64,000 nucleotides of DNA from Odiellus spinosus (GCA_963920705.1 OY987227.1:18005434-18069433), one strand, 5' to 3'. Counted from the stretch's first letter, positions 37,829 to 50,707 are shown. Numbers and translations are program-made. Notes: generated by a model from the letters alone, not told the origin.

Positions 37829-38947
37829 CTATGTAGTTTCTCTAACATTAACCGTTTTCCTCCACAGTGCTAGTATGGCGTCATCCCGCCCGACGAAAGA
37901 GGTCCCGTTAGGAATGGTCCTCGAAACCTCGGCGAACGCGTACGCGAAATCTTGAGTCCCGTTACCGAGCAACCACGAAGATATCGTCAAGGGACTATCG
38001 GTATATCTGACGTTGTAGGGTAAAACGTTGCAACGCGATTTCACGGCGGATACGAGCATACCCGTGACGTACACGTCATCCACCCAGAAGCGAGGGACGT
38101 ATTGACTAAGTTTCAACAAATTCCTGGAGAGAACGGATCCTATCAGATACGCCAAACCGGAACAATACGATGGGTAAGTGTCAAACGGATATTCTTCTCG
38201 ACTAACCCATCTCGAACCGGTTCGAACCGGTAAGGTACCTTCGCTAACAACCGAACATACTATAGTCCGACTTGTATCCGTGGTTTTAAGGGTTTCTGTA
38301 AGTAAATGGGCGACCCTGAATGGGTTAACGAAAACGTCATCGTCGGTTTTAAGTATTCGACCCACATTTGGGCAGTATTTTCTCGTCCAGTCGAATCCCA
38401 TTAAGTGTTTAAGCGTTAGGTTACGGTAATGATCCGTAAAATTGCCTTGCACTAAGTCGCGGTGTTTCTTAGATTCCAATTCGAGTTCACGTTGCAGCGC
38501 GTAAGTTACTACTTGACCCACGAGGAAAACAGTTTTCCAGATCATTCCCCCAATTATTCTACGCGACGCCCAAGTTTCCCTAATTATTTTACGTCGAGAA
38601 AAATTATCCGGAGCTGAATGTACTAGCACCAGGATGTCGTTGGGTTCCAAGTCACACGAAACGGAAGCGGCTCCGCCGGATCCGTCCAAACTGTAATCGA
38701 AGAGATTCTGATGGGTGTTAACCTCGTTTTCTTCTATCGAAGGGTGAAGTATCTGGTCTAGATTTAGATCGGGAGGTCGGTATTCTTTAAGTTCGTTTAG
38801 TCCCTGTAATTCCTCGGACATGGAACCATTTTCGTCGTCCAGGGGGGTCATCGATAAGCTAGAAATCAGGAGAAAGACGGCGGCGAAGGTGCAACTCAGG
38901 CAACAGAAGCGTTTCGCTCCTTTGCTCGAGAAACGCCACCCAATCAT
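37829..38947 (-). CDS. Beta-1,3-galactosyltransferase-like enzyme (GT31 family)
   Basis: The product is a 372-residue type II Golgi membrane enzyme of the GT31 family, which transfers galactose or GlcNAc in beta-1,3 linkage from a UDP-sugar. Residues 13-33 (RFCCLSCTFAAVFLLISSLS) form the signal anchor, followed by an acidic stem. Family motifs occur in order: RRKIIRETW (118-126), FLVGQ (141-145), LKTDDDVF with the metal/UDP-binding DDD (202-204), YPSYCSG (258-264) and VDDVYVTG (289-296). Asn-glycosylation sites NFS, NFT, NLT and NGT are visible. The frame opens further upstream, to an ATG at 39010. However, a good splice acceptor (ttctttttcag, exon from 38972) lies between that ATG and the rest, so the Met at 38947 is taken as the start, with a 5' UTR exon upstream. 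Length is normal for the family. Acceptor specificity cannot be read from the sequence. Confidence 0.93.
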   Translation of the reverse strand: MIGWRFSSKGAKRFCCLSCTFAAVFLLISSLSMTPLDDENGSMSEELQGLNELKEYRPPDLNLDQILHPSIEENEVNTHQNLFDYSLDGSGGAASVSCDLEPNDILVLVHSAPDNFSRRKIIRETWASRRIIGGMIWKTVFLVGQVVTYALQRELELESKKHRDLVQGNFTDHYRNLTLKHLMGFDWTRKYCPNVGRILKTDDDVFVNPFRVAHLLTETLKTTDTSRTIVCSVVSEGTLPVRTGSRWVSREEYPFDTYPSYCSGLAYLIGSVLSRNLLKLSQYVPRFWVDDVYVTGMLVSAVKSRCNVLPYNVRYTDSPLTISSWLLGNGTQDFAYAFAEVSRTIPNGTSFVGRDDAILALWRKTVNVRETT

Positions 38948-38972
38948 GGCTACTGGTTGGTACGTTACTGAT
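38948..38972 (-). other. 5' UTR part of the galactosyltransferase coding exon
   Basis: On the minus strand, caattgttctttttcag precedes position 38972. It is a pyrimidine-rich tract and AG acceptor 25 bases upstream of the chosen ATG. Any earlier 5' UTR exon would lie at higher coordinates and is not identified. Confidence 0.55.
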
Positions 38973-39528
38973 CTGAAAAAGAACAATTGAGGTGAGGTCA
39001 TGTTTAGCATCGCACTTCCCCTAATAATTTTAGCTTTTGGAAGTGTTAATTTTAGTTTTAGTTACATAATCAATTTGGAATACAATCAATATATAGTAAT
39101 GCACCAAGAATTAATTTATTGTAAATTAGAGAGAATTGCTTGGTAGCATCCTGGTGCACGTATGCACCAGAGGTGAAGATAAAATATCAGGCAGTCTTCT
39201 CTTGAACTTCATATATATGTTTCGTCATTCGCGTTACGACAAATTAGGGGAACCAATAAGATACCGGCCTGATTACCTTATAAATGAAATAATTCTCTCG
39301 GAATTGAAATTAATTCTTGCCTGTTCTAAGACCCCTTACTTGAAAATATTTTAAATTAAAAGCGTCAGAAGTATGATTTTAAAATTACAATGATGGTTTT
39401 TCGTCAAAATATTGGGCTTTCTCTATCTAGAACTTCGCTGAAGGGCTGGCCTACCAGAAATAGATCAACCATGATTACACAGAGATTTAACAATTTTCGT
39501 CAGGTGTTTTTATTTGGTTAAATAAAAC

Positions 39529-39845
39529 CAGAAATAGATGAACCGAAATTATCAACGAGCTATTCCTCTAACGCCACAGGCAAGTTCTCCGTTTCCCCTC
39601 TCTTAGACGACAGTTGTAGCCCCCTCCCCCGCGGAATTTCGCCTAGCCGAGAAACGTTGAATGCGCCACCTGGCTTGATTTGCAGCCGTCGCTACGTGGG
39701 GCGATCAGTTTCCCAAGATCCTCCTCGGTATTTCATTGAGGCCGAGGAAGCCCATTCCCCCAGTGCTTACCCTCCCCATTCACTCCAAATAAAATGCATT
39801 TCCCAATCTAAGCTCTCGTTGATAATTTCGGTTCATCTATTTCTG
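39529..39845. mobile_element. MITE with perfect 31-bp inverted ends
   Basis: The left end starts cagaaatagatgaaccgaaa and runs 39529-39559. Its exact reverse complement occupies 39815-39845. Both sides are flanked by the direct repeat ataaaac (39522-39528 and 39846-39852), a 7-bp target duplication. The 317-bp element has no coding capacity of its own. Perfect ends and an intact duplication suggest a recent insertion. A partial relative (ccagaaatagatcaacc) lies just upstream near 39458. Confidence 0.8.
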
Positions 39846-40927
39846 ATAAAACATATATCACCAATATTATTACCTAGCTTAACCACTTTAAATGCCCATA
39901 ACCAGGGCAACCAAATTTAAGTTTTTTTCCTCTCCCGTCAGCAATGACAATTTAAGAGATCCAATAAGGTATTTGTAAAGTGTTGAGGGATGGATCTCCT
40001 CCTGATGCTATGAATCGGAATACCGTCCAGTATTCCGTCTATTTTTATGTACGAGTTCCTGTCGCTACAATAATAATGCCAAATTAAGATTGTTTCTTTA
40101 TTTTCAAGTTCAAGGCGTTTTCTCTTAAAAATCGTTCTTCCGCTAAGTTCGCACCACCGCCTAATTTTTCCAAGTTACAAAAAAAGTTTCGAATAGGCGT
40201 TACGCGTGAGAATAACGATCCTTTAATTTGGTCCACGAGTTTCATTTTTAAAATATGTTAAACCGAGTTTACATAATGGGTAATTATACTTTAAAATTGA
40301 GGCAAGGTTATACTCTATCCGCGAGATAATAGTTACCTCTCTTCAACACCTAAAATGGAGTTCAATCTTTTTTGTTTTCATTTTTTTCTTCCGATTTTTT
40401 TGGAGGGAGGGGGGAATAAGCGTGGGCCCGCAGCCATGTACCCCTTAAATTGTCAGTTCTTTTAAAGCGTATGAAAAGCAAGGTAATAGGAATGAACTTA
40501 TATAGGCTGGGAAAGGAAGGAACCGAGACAGCTAGAGTAAAACCGTAGTTTACAAATTGGGCAGAAAGAAGTTGCCGAGTATTTATTTTTCGATATATTG
40601 AGGGAGGACCTCACGCTGCTATTACGAGTGGAGAACCACTTCAACTTTTCTTTATTTGTTTCCCATCGCTTTCCATATTGTATCAAAATTGGGGGAGATA
40701 TATATTCTTGAGATTCTTTTTGGACTCATCTTCAATATATTTTGCTATACTACATATCGAAGAGGTTCAGGAGGTTTTGAAACCAATTTGGCAAATCAAA
40801 AGGAATTGATAAACTTCTCAAATTGAAAATGGAATTAATAATTTATTTCAATAGGTTTGAACCAAAAAAATGTTTACTGGTGGATTAGGCATATTTAAAT
40901 GATAAGGAATGGATAAAAAAATCACTT

Positions 40928-41227
40928 AAACTGCGTTCCTACTAGGCCTCGGAATCGATTTAAACCGTTTCAAAACGTTTCGCTAGAGTAGTGTGAACAG
41001 GAAACCGTCTTTCCTCGAATTGATTTGATTCGATTTCTCGAAACCGCTTCGAGAACCAATTTCATACCGATTCGGTTTCAACAACCGATAGATGAAGCTA
41101 CGATAAATCGATTTATAATGATAATGTGTGAACACATGAGGCTTAAAACGGTTCATGGCGATTTGAATATTGGTTTGATTGTACCGTTTCAAATCGATTA
41201 AGAAATGCTAGTGTGACCGTAGCTTTA
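40928..41227. mobile_element. Foldback/MITE copy ending ctagtgtgaccgtagcttt
   Basis: Imperfect inverted ends, aaactgcgttcctactagg and the complement of ctagtgtgaccgtagcttt, bound about 300 bp. The interior is rich in internally repeated aaaccg/cggttt and gtgtgaac motifs. Related sequence occurs at 27440-27614, 46365-46528 and 59825-59872 in this window, so it is a dispersed non-coding family. No transposase is present. Confidence 0.6.
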
Positions 41228-42581
41228 TTATTCAATTTTACCAAATCGTTAAAATTAAGTAAAAAAGGTTAGGCTTAGCTGGTTTAAATTAAAATACAAA
41301 GTCTCTAAATTGATTTTAATTATCTTTTCTTGATATTTCTTGTACTGCAACAAATAGATTCATAGTAAACGTTTTTCTAATTATGATTAACATATCGAAA
41401 TGCGTTACCTTTCGGCCATAATTAAATAGTACACAATTCAAACAAAAATCCATTGATTTTTCATTTTAAAACGATCTTCAGATTATCAACATAATCTCTC
41501 AAAATCTCAAAATCGGTCCCAAGGCAAAAAAATAATTGTTATTGCGTTATAAAATAGTATATAATTTAGTTTTTGTTACAATATTATACCATCAGATTTT
41601 ACGCATGAATAAACAATTGTTTTTTCTCATAAATCTCAAAAGTCAGAAAATACTTGCCATCGTATATATCCATAAATCTTTGGCTAATTAAATTCATAAA
41701 TCTTCTGCGATAAAATTAATCGAAATTTCAGAGTTTCTGAACAAATTTACCATAAAACTAAATCATATTTAAATTTTCCATTCAGTAACAAAAGCCTATA
41801 TAATTAAAATTATAATTAATTAAAAATTAATTTATTATTTAGTTAAGATATAATGAAACAGAGCTGATCCCTCTGAAGGACAGAAAATAAAATGAAAAAT
41901 AGAAATTATTATTAATAGTTCATTTTGCAAAGGTTAAAACGCGTTTAAAAATAATTTAGTTACACCATTATATATTTGAATAGGAACGCTCTTCAAATTT
42001 ATAATCCATTAATCTTAACTTTTTATACGAACGAACTGAAAATTTATGAAGTAGATTTTCGCGATGAAATCGCCAGAAAAATTACCATACCGAACGCGTT
42101 ACGCGTTTTTATAGAAATAGAATAAAATCTTTCAATTACTTACCTACTCTAGCAGTAGTAATAAAAAAATCCCAATAAATAGTGGCATACGGTAGCCAGG
42201 TAATAATATAATCTGTAGGCAATAACAGGTAATCGCTAACAAATCGAAGAACGACTTGACGAACGACGGAACACTCTTCAAATTAGGAGAAGTAGAATCG
42301 TCAACCACCTCCGGAGAGAGAGAGAGAGAGAGAGAAGGCGGTATAAATGAAGAGACGCGAGTTATTCCTTAGATAACATGGAGAAGTTTTTTTAAAGCCC
42401 GCATCATTTCCATCCTCCGCGTTTTACACCCTCTCCTAATTGACGCCACTTTTAAAACTTGTAGAAGTCCACCGGAAGGCTAAAGCGTTTAATTGGTTGT
42501 TATAATAATAAACCTCTTTAATTATTTAATTGATAATCGTTTTAACACTTGATGAAATAGCTGGCTCTTTCTCACTTCCTT

Positions 42582-43030
42582 AAGACCGATAAAAGCTTCG
42601 CTCTAAGACCGATTAAAGTTTAGCTCTGACCGATTAAAACTTCCAAGACCGATTAAAGCTTCGCTCTAAGACCGATTAAAGTTTAGCTCTGACCGATTAA
42701 AACTTCCAAGACCGATTAAAGCTTCGCTCTAAGATTCTAAGATCGATTAAAACTTCCCTCTAAGACCAATTAAAGCTTCGCTCTAAGATCGATTAAAACT
42801 TCCCTCTAAGATCGATTAAAACTTCCCTCCAAGACCGATTAAAACTTTCAAGATCGATTAAAGCTTCGCCCTAAAATCGTTTAAAACTTTCCTCTAAGAC
42901 TAATTGAAGCTTAAAGATTAGCTCTGACCGATTAAAACTTTTCTCTAAGATCGATTAAAACGTTCCTCTAAGATCGATTAAAACTTCCCTCTGAGACATT
43001 AAAGCTTCGCTCTAAGACTAATTTAAGCTT
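42582..43030. repeat. 23-bp minisatellite (aagaccgattaaagcttcgctct)
   Basis: About 20 units of roughly 23 bp follow 'aagaycgattaaarcttcsctct'. Variants include units cut to 17-19 bp and units beginning 'aagatcgatt'. A 63-bp block of three units is duplicated at 42588-42713, so a higher-order repeat exists at the left end. No coding frame runs through it. Confidence 0.9.
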
Positions 43031-45459
43031 ATTATAAACATACGTACCCTACCAAAAGCTTTTATTAAATCGACTCAATCAAAATCATTGATTTTTGCTC
43101 CGTTCTCGTAGCGATCGATTTACTAATTCGATTAATTGATTAAAATTGAATAGAATAGCTTCTGCAATGCATTGATTAAGTCGCATTTTATCCGATTAGA
43201 AACTCGAGACCAAACTTGATGTATATCTCGGAAATTTGGCAATATCTCCGAGAATAATTTTAATTTAAAAATAACTAATTATTAAAATTTTTATATTTAA
43301 AATATTATCAAATTTTACTTAGTTTACTCGATTAATAAGAACAAATTTGCAAATGCAGGGGTAGCTTGAAGTGTTTGAACTTTCCGTGTGAATTTAAACC
43401 TACATAATAACTTCCTCTGTTCCAAAGTTTAACTATAACTAAAAACCTTTTAAAGAAGACTGTTTCAGAGTATAGTAAGCCCACTCGCGGTTTTACTTAT
43501 TTTCGAGCATATACGACTCGTTCTGCCCCGCATGGTCCTTTTTACTCTTATATAATTTTTAATCGAGCGTAATGTTGACTCCTACGTGCGTATATGATGG
43601 GCCTCCTCTTTTTTTTTCCCAAGATGTCTCCCTAAACAAAATTGATTCGAATTTAGAGAAGCGTTGGCACCCCACGCTATTTTTTGATTAATTTTAAAGT
43701 ACTTTAAAGTGAGAAACTGCTATCTCTATATAATTTTCACGACTCTTGAATTCTAGTTTATCCCCATAAATGCCCCTTTCTTGACTAAGTCATAATTTTA
43801 TCTAACACAATCATCCAACGATTTATTAGTCGGAGCGGGTATAAACCGTGCGAGGAAGGGAACGACGTTGTCATTAAACGTTTGACGTCATCGTCAGAAA
43901 TTATTAAAACAATGATACTTGAGCCGCGTTTTACAAAAATCAAAATTTTTGGGTCAATTTGCAAAGATTCTTGGTGATTAAACAAATATAAATATTATCA
44001 CGAAAGGTTTATTTGGATATTCAAAAAGGTTTCAAAACTGTCTTTTGTGTACGAGATTTTAAGATTTTGGAGATTTTAAAGGTTAGCAAATCGTAAAAAT
44101 AACGTGTACGTGAAGCCAACTCTAACAAAAATTATGAATATCACGAAATGACGTCAACCCTAGTAATTGCACATACGTGAGACCCCACAGAAAGGCTAAC
44201 CCCCTGACGTTCGATCTTCCCCACTCGGTTTGTAATAACTCGGTTAATGCGAACTATATACAGACTTTTTAACTGTTTACAAGCTCGTTGAAGTATGTGT
44301 CTGTAGTAGCGTGCGGGATAAGATTCTCTCGTTATTATTAATCGAGCAGAATCTTGTAGGGTACGAGACTGAGAGTCCGTTCCAGTTTAAAAAAAAATCC
44401 TAGCGATGACCTACGACCCCGTTTCATTAAAGTTTGTATGATAAAAGAGGGCCTCATCTGTCCAGGCGTGTCTAGTCAACCTGGGACGAGCTTACGGTAT
44501 CAAAACGGAAGAAAAATTTCGAAATTTTTATCGCATCCATCGTATACTCTCTGATATATGAGGAACAAAATGATGTAATTGTCAGAATCATGGATAGAAA
44601 GATACGTCTTTTAGGGTTTAATTATTTTTCCGGGTTTTGAAAATTCCCCAACAAGGTTTGGTATATAGTTTGGGTTCAGTTCACAAAGTTTTTGCTTGAA
44701 ATAGATAACTTCGATCATGGGGCCCCTTTTCCGCTCCTAAATAACGTTTTATCCTTTTTAGCAATCTTTAATACTACACGCTTGAAATCGTGATATGTGC
44801 CCAATGAAAAACCTGTTCCATTATACATATATAGATGACAATTTTATCCCCCGCGAATTCCGATTAAGCTTAAAATACGGATGAACTTGAAATTTTCAAA
44901 ATATTCAAAATCAGTTTTGTGTAAGGCTTAAACGGTTAAGGTAGCATGAAGTAATGAAACGAGTTGATTTTGTTGAATAAAAATATATCGACTTGATAGA
45001 TCTTAGCGCAAACTTTTTGGGCCATGAGACTATAGAAGAAAAATTGTAACTTGTTTCATTGCTTCATGTTCCCTTTAAATTTAAAAATGGGTGGGGGATC
45101 CTATACGGAACCAACCGAAAGGGTTTATTTTTTAACTTTAGAAACTATATGACACAAAAACAGCGGTTGGTATAAATATTGTAAGGGATTACATACTGGC
45201 ATCCTCTTTCTACATTGATTGAATTCGCGGCCGTTTACATGTGGTACTTCAAAATGTCAGACTTACTGGGAATTTTTTTAGGTAATGGAAAGAAAGGGTT
45301 AACACGCGTTATCCATCACTCAGTGTCTTCTAGGATGACATATAATATAGGCATACCAGACCGCAAGACCATAAGTTCACCATCTTATAATATAGAATGT
45401 TTATAATTCGGAGACACAAAACTTAATGACTCCAAATGGAAATTGAGTTGCATTTTCTG

Positions 45460-45640
45460 AAAGATCGTTAAAAAATTATCCAAAATGTGTATACATATTT
45501 CATAGTACAAATTACCACAACAGTAAAAAACATATTTTATAGTTGCCATTTTTTTTTAATTAAAATTCCCCGTCATTACTATGGTCGCGTGACTATTGTT
45601 GAGCCTACAGTTGATTCTCGCAGGTTTTTTTCGTTAATCC
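45460..45640. repeat. Second copy of the interspersed repeat at 31.8 kb
   Basis: The order of 'catatttcatagtacaaattacca', 'aacagtaaaaa', a T-run and 'ctacagttgattctcgcag' matches 31795-31965 with divergence. Confidence 0.4.
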
Positions 45641-46364
45641 TTTGAAACTTATCGTTAATTAGGTTTCAGCAATAAACTACTTCATATATCGGAAATAAAA
45701 TATCCGATATATTTTGGACATTTTCATTTGGAAATTCTAAATTAGTCTATCTGAATCGACAATAATAATTTTAATTTTAGACCCGGCGATTTTAATTTAT
45801 TCCTAGATGAAGTTTAGCATTGCATATATGAAACATACACCTCAGCTTGAAAATTTTCGTATAAATAAATACACTGAACACTGTTTTGGTGGAAATTCAA
45901 CTATTTCTCCAATTTCTATGAACCTATGAGAGTGACATTCGTATATAGATACTGTCTACCTTCTCTCAACACGCCTCATTACCCGAGTGGGTATAATTTA
46001 ATGCACTAGAGAATAAAAGCGAAACCACCCTGTTTGTAGATTCTATATATGATACCCTCAATGATACCCCAATCATAGTATGCAACAAATAAGAAGCTCG
46101 CGCGGAATGAACGCAAAATGAAATCCAATAGGAAATAATTTACTATCCATTAACTTGGAGCAATAAAGATAATGAATGAATATGGGCTGGACCCAATGTA
46201 AGATCATAGTGTGCCTATCTACCCGTTTAACTTTAATTCCATTGCGGCATTGTAAACAGTGGGTAGACCAAGTAAGAATCCACTATCTTTCGAGATAAAA
46301 CTGTAGTCGCCTTCAAGTTCAAACGAGTATGCATACAACCGCGAGTTATTTATAAGCGGCATTC

Positions 46365-46528
46365 ACGCGAATGACTTTGAAACCGTTTTGTAAAGTTCGA
46401 ATCATAAACTTTGGGGTCAATTGCGGAGATATTTGGCCCTGATTTGATTACGAAATTTAAATTTTTATCGTGAACATTAGAAACGGATTTAAAACTGTTT
46501 CAAAGTCTAGTGTGAATGTAGCTTAAGA
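46365..46528. mobile_element. Diverged copy of the same foldback family
   Basis: It begins near cattcacgcgaatg, contains gaaaccgttttg and gaaacggatttaaaactg, and ends ctagtgtgaatgtagctt. That right end closely matches the copies at 27.6 and 41.2 kb. The interior is diverged. Confidence 0.45.
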
Positions 46529-49500
46529 GATAAAAATCGCTCTTCAAACCAGCAGGTCGGATTATCGATGTCCATATATGATAATAATTTCAGATTGAAA
46601 AATATATAAAATGTTGACCCCGGCATCTGAATGTTTGCCGAGCTCGTATCTGCATCGTATATTCACTTATATGCACTTCACATATACCGCCATGAAAGTA
46701 GAGTTTTTGACTTATTGAATTAGTTATAATTTAGCGAAGTTAAAGGCGGGTGACGTCTAAAAAATAAGTGGAGCGAGCCATTTGGTATATTTACCTATTG
46801 GTAAATGAATAAAGAACTAATTTATGAAATCCGGGAACTTATAGGAATGAAATAGTGAAAGTTGAGGCGGATGAAATGCGAAATTTTAAATCTCATAGGT
46901 ATAAAATTGGTCTTTGCTATCTTTTCTTGAACACGAGTATATATAGTCATGCCTCCATAATATCCATTGCATAATGCAGTCTAAGACCATTAAGGTTTTA
47001 ATGATCTTAGATGTGATAGCCGTTAACTCTAGCCAAAATCAGTCAGAGATCACATCATCATTTATATCTTCAAAGAAATAGCTTTGATTCTGAATTTCTT
47101 AGTGCAAAATATTTAGGATATACTGCAGTGTATCAGTCAAGAGTGTAAACTATAATTTGGAAAGAATGTGTTTAAAACTATATGTATATATCGTTTTTCA
47201 ATAGCATAAACATATAGTACCGGCTGTAACAATAATCGGATTGTTAATCTCGAAATAGCAACACGGAGTTTAACGCATATGCCCGTGATCTCTATGATTT
47301 GTTTATTTGGATATAATGAGCATATCCAAGCTTTGCCCTGCTGCAAATTAGAGATGAAATAGCCTATAAAGTTTGAAGATTCAGAAACACTTAAATTATT
47401 TTTATATCTTTGGTAAAACTAAATTATATAAATTAAAGATAACTGAGCTTTATACGTGTTGAAAATTAATACCGATTCGGGCTATAATTTTGTTTTCAAA
47501 CTTTTGGCAATCTAAAGAAAGCTGGAACGCATTTATATTAAAGACCATATTAGCACGAAAAAAAGTAGTATAAGTTCTCTAGAACAGGAGTGAATAGTGA
47601 AAGTAATAATAAAAGTACATTATCTTTGTCAAGGACTTCAGACCTAATCATCGGTTGGCGAATTATAAACAAGACCGTGGTAAGAACGCTATAGTCATTT
47701 AATAGTCTCACTCTAAAGTGCTAAAGCGCGTTTTCAATCGAGATTTTTTTGGACCAAGAATGGACCTTTTTCGCCAAAATAAAGGTGTGAAGCTTAAATT
47801 AAGCTTTTCATTTAACCAATGCGTTAACGGGTTTCAAGTGACAGAGAAGCAGATAATCTAAATTAATTTTCTCTCGGAAAAGAGCAAGAAAAAGCTTCAA
47901 ATTCTTTGATTGAAAAAGAGGCTTTTTCGTACGCTCTTGTTAAAATATAAATTCATTAATTTTGAAATACCTAGTCCTTTAAAATCTACCTTTATACATA
48001 GGTTGATTCTAATACTTTAAGAATGGAAGTCTATACTTTCAAAGCGATAATTACATTATTACTTATACTTCTGTTCAAAAGGAGTTGACAAAATTGGAAA
48101 AGCTGAGGCCGAGTGATACACGATGTTAAACCTCATAAAGAAGAAAGTAAAGGTGTCAATTCCTCTTGATACGAGAGTATAGGTGCGTGATAGGTGTGAC
48201 CTTCTAGCTGCTTTTCATAGAGAGCGTGGTAAATTATCCAATCTTTTCCCCGACAATACCATCCAGATATAAGTTCTTTCAGAATTTTTCAGTTATATAT
48301 ATATATTTAGAAGCCCACGAAAAACTAAAATATTTCTAAGTGTCAATCACATTTTAATGTAATTTGGATCTATTCAAGCGATTCAAAATCACCTGCGCAA
48401 CTAAATTTTTATCGAAAATATTGAAGAAAAAACCAGTAATTTTATTTAGATTCTTGGCAATTAAACTTAATTTTAGGTAAAAAATAATATTATAAAATTT
48501 TCAATGCCTAGAATTTTCAAAACGTATATAAGAAACGAAAGTCCTTCGCTATAGTTCGCCCATTATCTTATAAGCAATAGAGTTAAAGTTAGGGAATATG
48601 TCGTCATTACGCGTATCTTATTCTCCCACCATTTCACTCTATCACTTCTAAATCGATGAACGAACTATAAATAAGAATGTTTTTACAAAATTCAAAAGTA
48701 TTTTTTTTTTTTTTTTTTCAAATTTATAAAGAGACAGGATTTAAAGTAAATCCTTGAAAAGTAACTTGTGGAGAGAAAAAAGGTGTACTTTACAAAAGTA
48801 CACAACTAATTTTTCATAAGTTTAGCGCCCGAGTTCACGCGTGACCAGTAAGTGACGTCAAATAGTTACCTTAATCGATCACTGTAAAGTGTAGAGGCAA
48901 AATCCAAACAAAAACTACATGTACATTTCGAGAAGAAGGAATATTTCGATACAGGGTTCCGAAATGGTAAATAAAGTTATGGTATAAATTATAAAATGAC
49001 AAAAGGGGTTAATAATTTTTAATACGGTAAATATGAATTTATTATATAAACAGGTCATTGCTTAAATTTTTAATTAAACTTTGTAAATAATTGATTCAAA
49101 GAGATGAATTATTCTCTGTTGTAAGAAGTGCGAAACATTTCGTATATTTTTATTTATACTTAAATCTTAGTCTTGAAATGAAGATTAAAATGGTAAATTT
49201 TTGGTTTGAATCATTTTTTTAGATTTCATAAAAGTTTATATATATATTTTTCTTAATATTATTTACCACTTTTTACCGTTATTTATCATTATTTACCAAT
49301 GATACGCTCGGAACGATAAGCATTCACCACGCAGTAACGAAACCCAGAGTTGGCAAACCGAAGTTCAATTGGCATGAGTTGACAAATTAATGACAAACGG
49401 TTCCAAATAACGGGAAAAAAACTTTCCAACGCTAAATTAATATTTTAAATTTGCCGAATGTACACCCTTCAAATTGACACCCCTTCTTGTCAACCCTGTT

Positions 49501-49679
49501 TAGTGTTTAAAAAGTCATTCGCATCAGGAGAGAACCCTGAATGATTTCTTGTTTGCATTTATCTATGGTTGTGTGAATTTTACCAATTATCCTTCGTCGC
49601 GTGTAAGAAAATCTTTTGATACGATTTAGTGACTTCAACTTTTGGAAACGAACCATTGTCGTGTAAAGAGATCGTAATA

Positions 49680-49740
49680 AGAATAATAACAATAATAATA
49701 ATAATAATAATTATTATTATTATTATTATAATAATAATTC
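49680..49740. repeat. Palindromic (AAT)n/(ATT)n microsatellite
   Basis: A run of aat units switches to att units and back to aat. This makes a nearly perfect palindrome able to form a cruciform. Confidence 0.8.
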
Positions 49741-50413
49741 AGAACCTCACCCTGTTTAACTAGAATCATCGCCATAGATGGCCATAGTATTATTATGTAG
49801 AAGTGAAAAAAATATATATGTTTTATATTACTTTTAAATATTTAAATAAAATAATATAGACGCTCTTGAAATATTTGCCCGGTCTAACAAACAAGCCCAA
49901 CCCTAAAAGTCCGTTTTAAATTCCATTTTTAAATAATTTCTTTTTCATATTTAAAATGCTTCCTTACTGATTTCGAGCTCGCCCTTTACGCCCCGCATTC
50001 TTATCAAGAAATATATGGTTTTATGGAAAGCGCCCGCTTGAACCCTATCGCGTTTGAACCACAATAAAATTGTATATTAGGCCGGAAAAACTGCCTATAA
50101 GAGCCTAAATTGGCTGGAGCGCCAATTAATTCTTTCGAGATAATTATACTTTATCTTTCATCGGGGAGTGACGATTTCATCTGATGGTTTTTGCTAGTTA
50201 GAGCTATTTAGCCAATTTTAACCAAAAGTCATGACGGATGAAACTTTAGAGCCCCGTTATTTTTTTGGGAGCCTCAAAAATTCTACTTCGGGGCAGGGTC
50301 CATAAATTCAATAAATTGCCTCGGACCCTACCTCCACTTAATCAGGGCGATAAATTAACCTTAGCTTTTAATATGCAGAGAAGAAAAAGCTAAGAAGAAT
50401 CAAAAGAAATTAG

Positions 50414-50460
50414 GATAAACACGTTCGTGTTTATTAGGATAAACACGTTCGTGTTTATTA
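50414..50460. repeat. Duplicated 24-bp hairpin (ggataaacacgttcgtgtttatta, twice)
   Basis: Two adjacent identical 24-mers each contain the inverted repeat ataaacacg-tt-cgtgtttat, a 9-bp stem with a 2-base loop. No tract of T follows, so a terminator-like role is not suggested. Confidence 0.7.
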
Positions 50461-50707
50461 TCCCTTTATCTGAACTCGAATTTCATCAGAAACCGTAATG
50501 TCTTTTCCAATGGACCCGCGGCGCTTGATAACTGAAAGCGTCGTCGTCGTCGTCGTCGTCGTTTCCCTCTTCCCACCGTCCACTGAATTCGAATTAATAC
50601 AGACAAAGGTACTTTTGAAAAAATTTGATAAGACTTCGATCAGGTACAAGAGTATCTCTAGTTAAACACAGATTTCAATAATGAAATGTTGATTAAGTAT
50701 ACGAAGT

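Larger units (their letters stand above)
38973..42581. other. Upstream region of the galactosyltransferase gene, no coding exon seen
   Basis: It should contain the 5' UTR exon and promoter of the minus-strand gene, which I cannot place. It holds the MITE at 39529-39845, the foldback copy at 40928-41227 and a (GA)n microsatellite near 42315. No other gene is supported. Confidence 0.55.
43031..50707. other. Gene-poor stretch with old repeats
   Basis: No open frame here shows a recognisable family or splice-flanked coding composition on either strand. Contents noted are foldback and interspersed repeat copies (45460, 46365), the AAT palindrome (49680) and the duplicated hairpin (50414). Confidence 0.55.

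Noticed and set aside
38178-38429. 83-codon + strand frame
   Set aside because: It is antisense to the conserved catalytic part of the galactosyltransferase and is a shadow of that gene.
38948-39010. Upstream ATG at 39010 as start of the galactosyltransferase
   Set aside because: A strong splice acceptor lies between it and the signal anchor, and the extra residues have no family counterpart.
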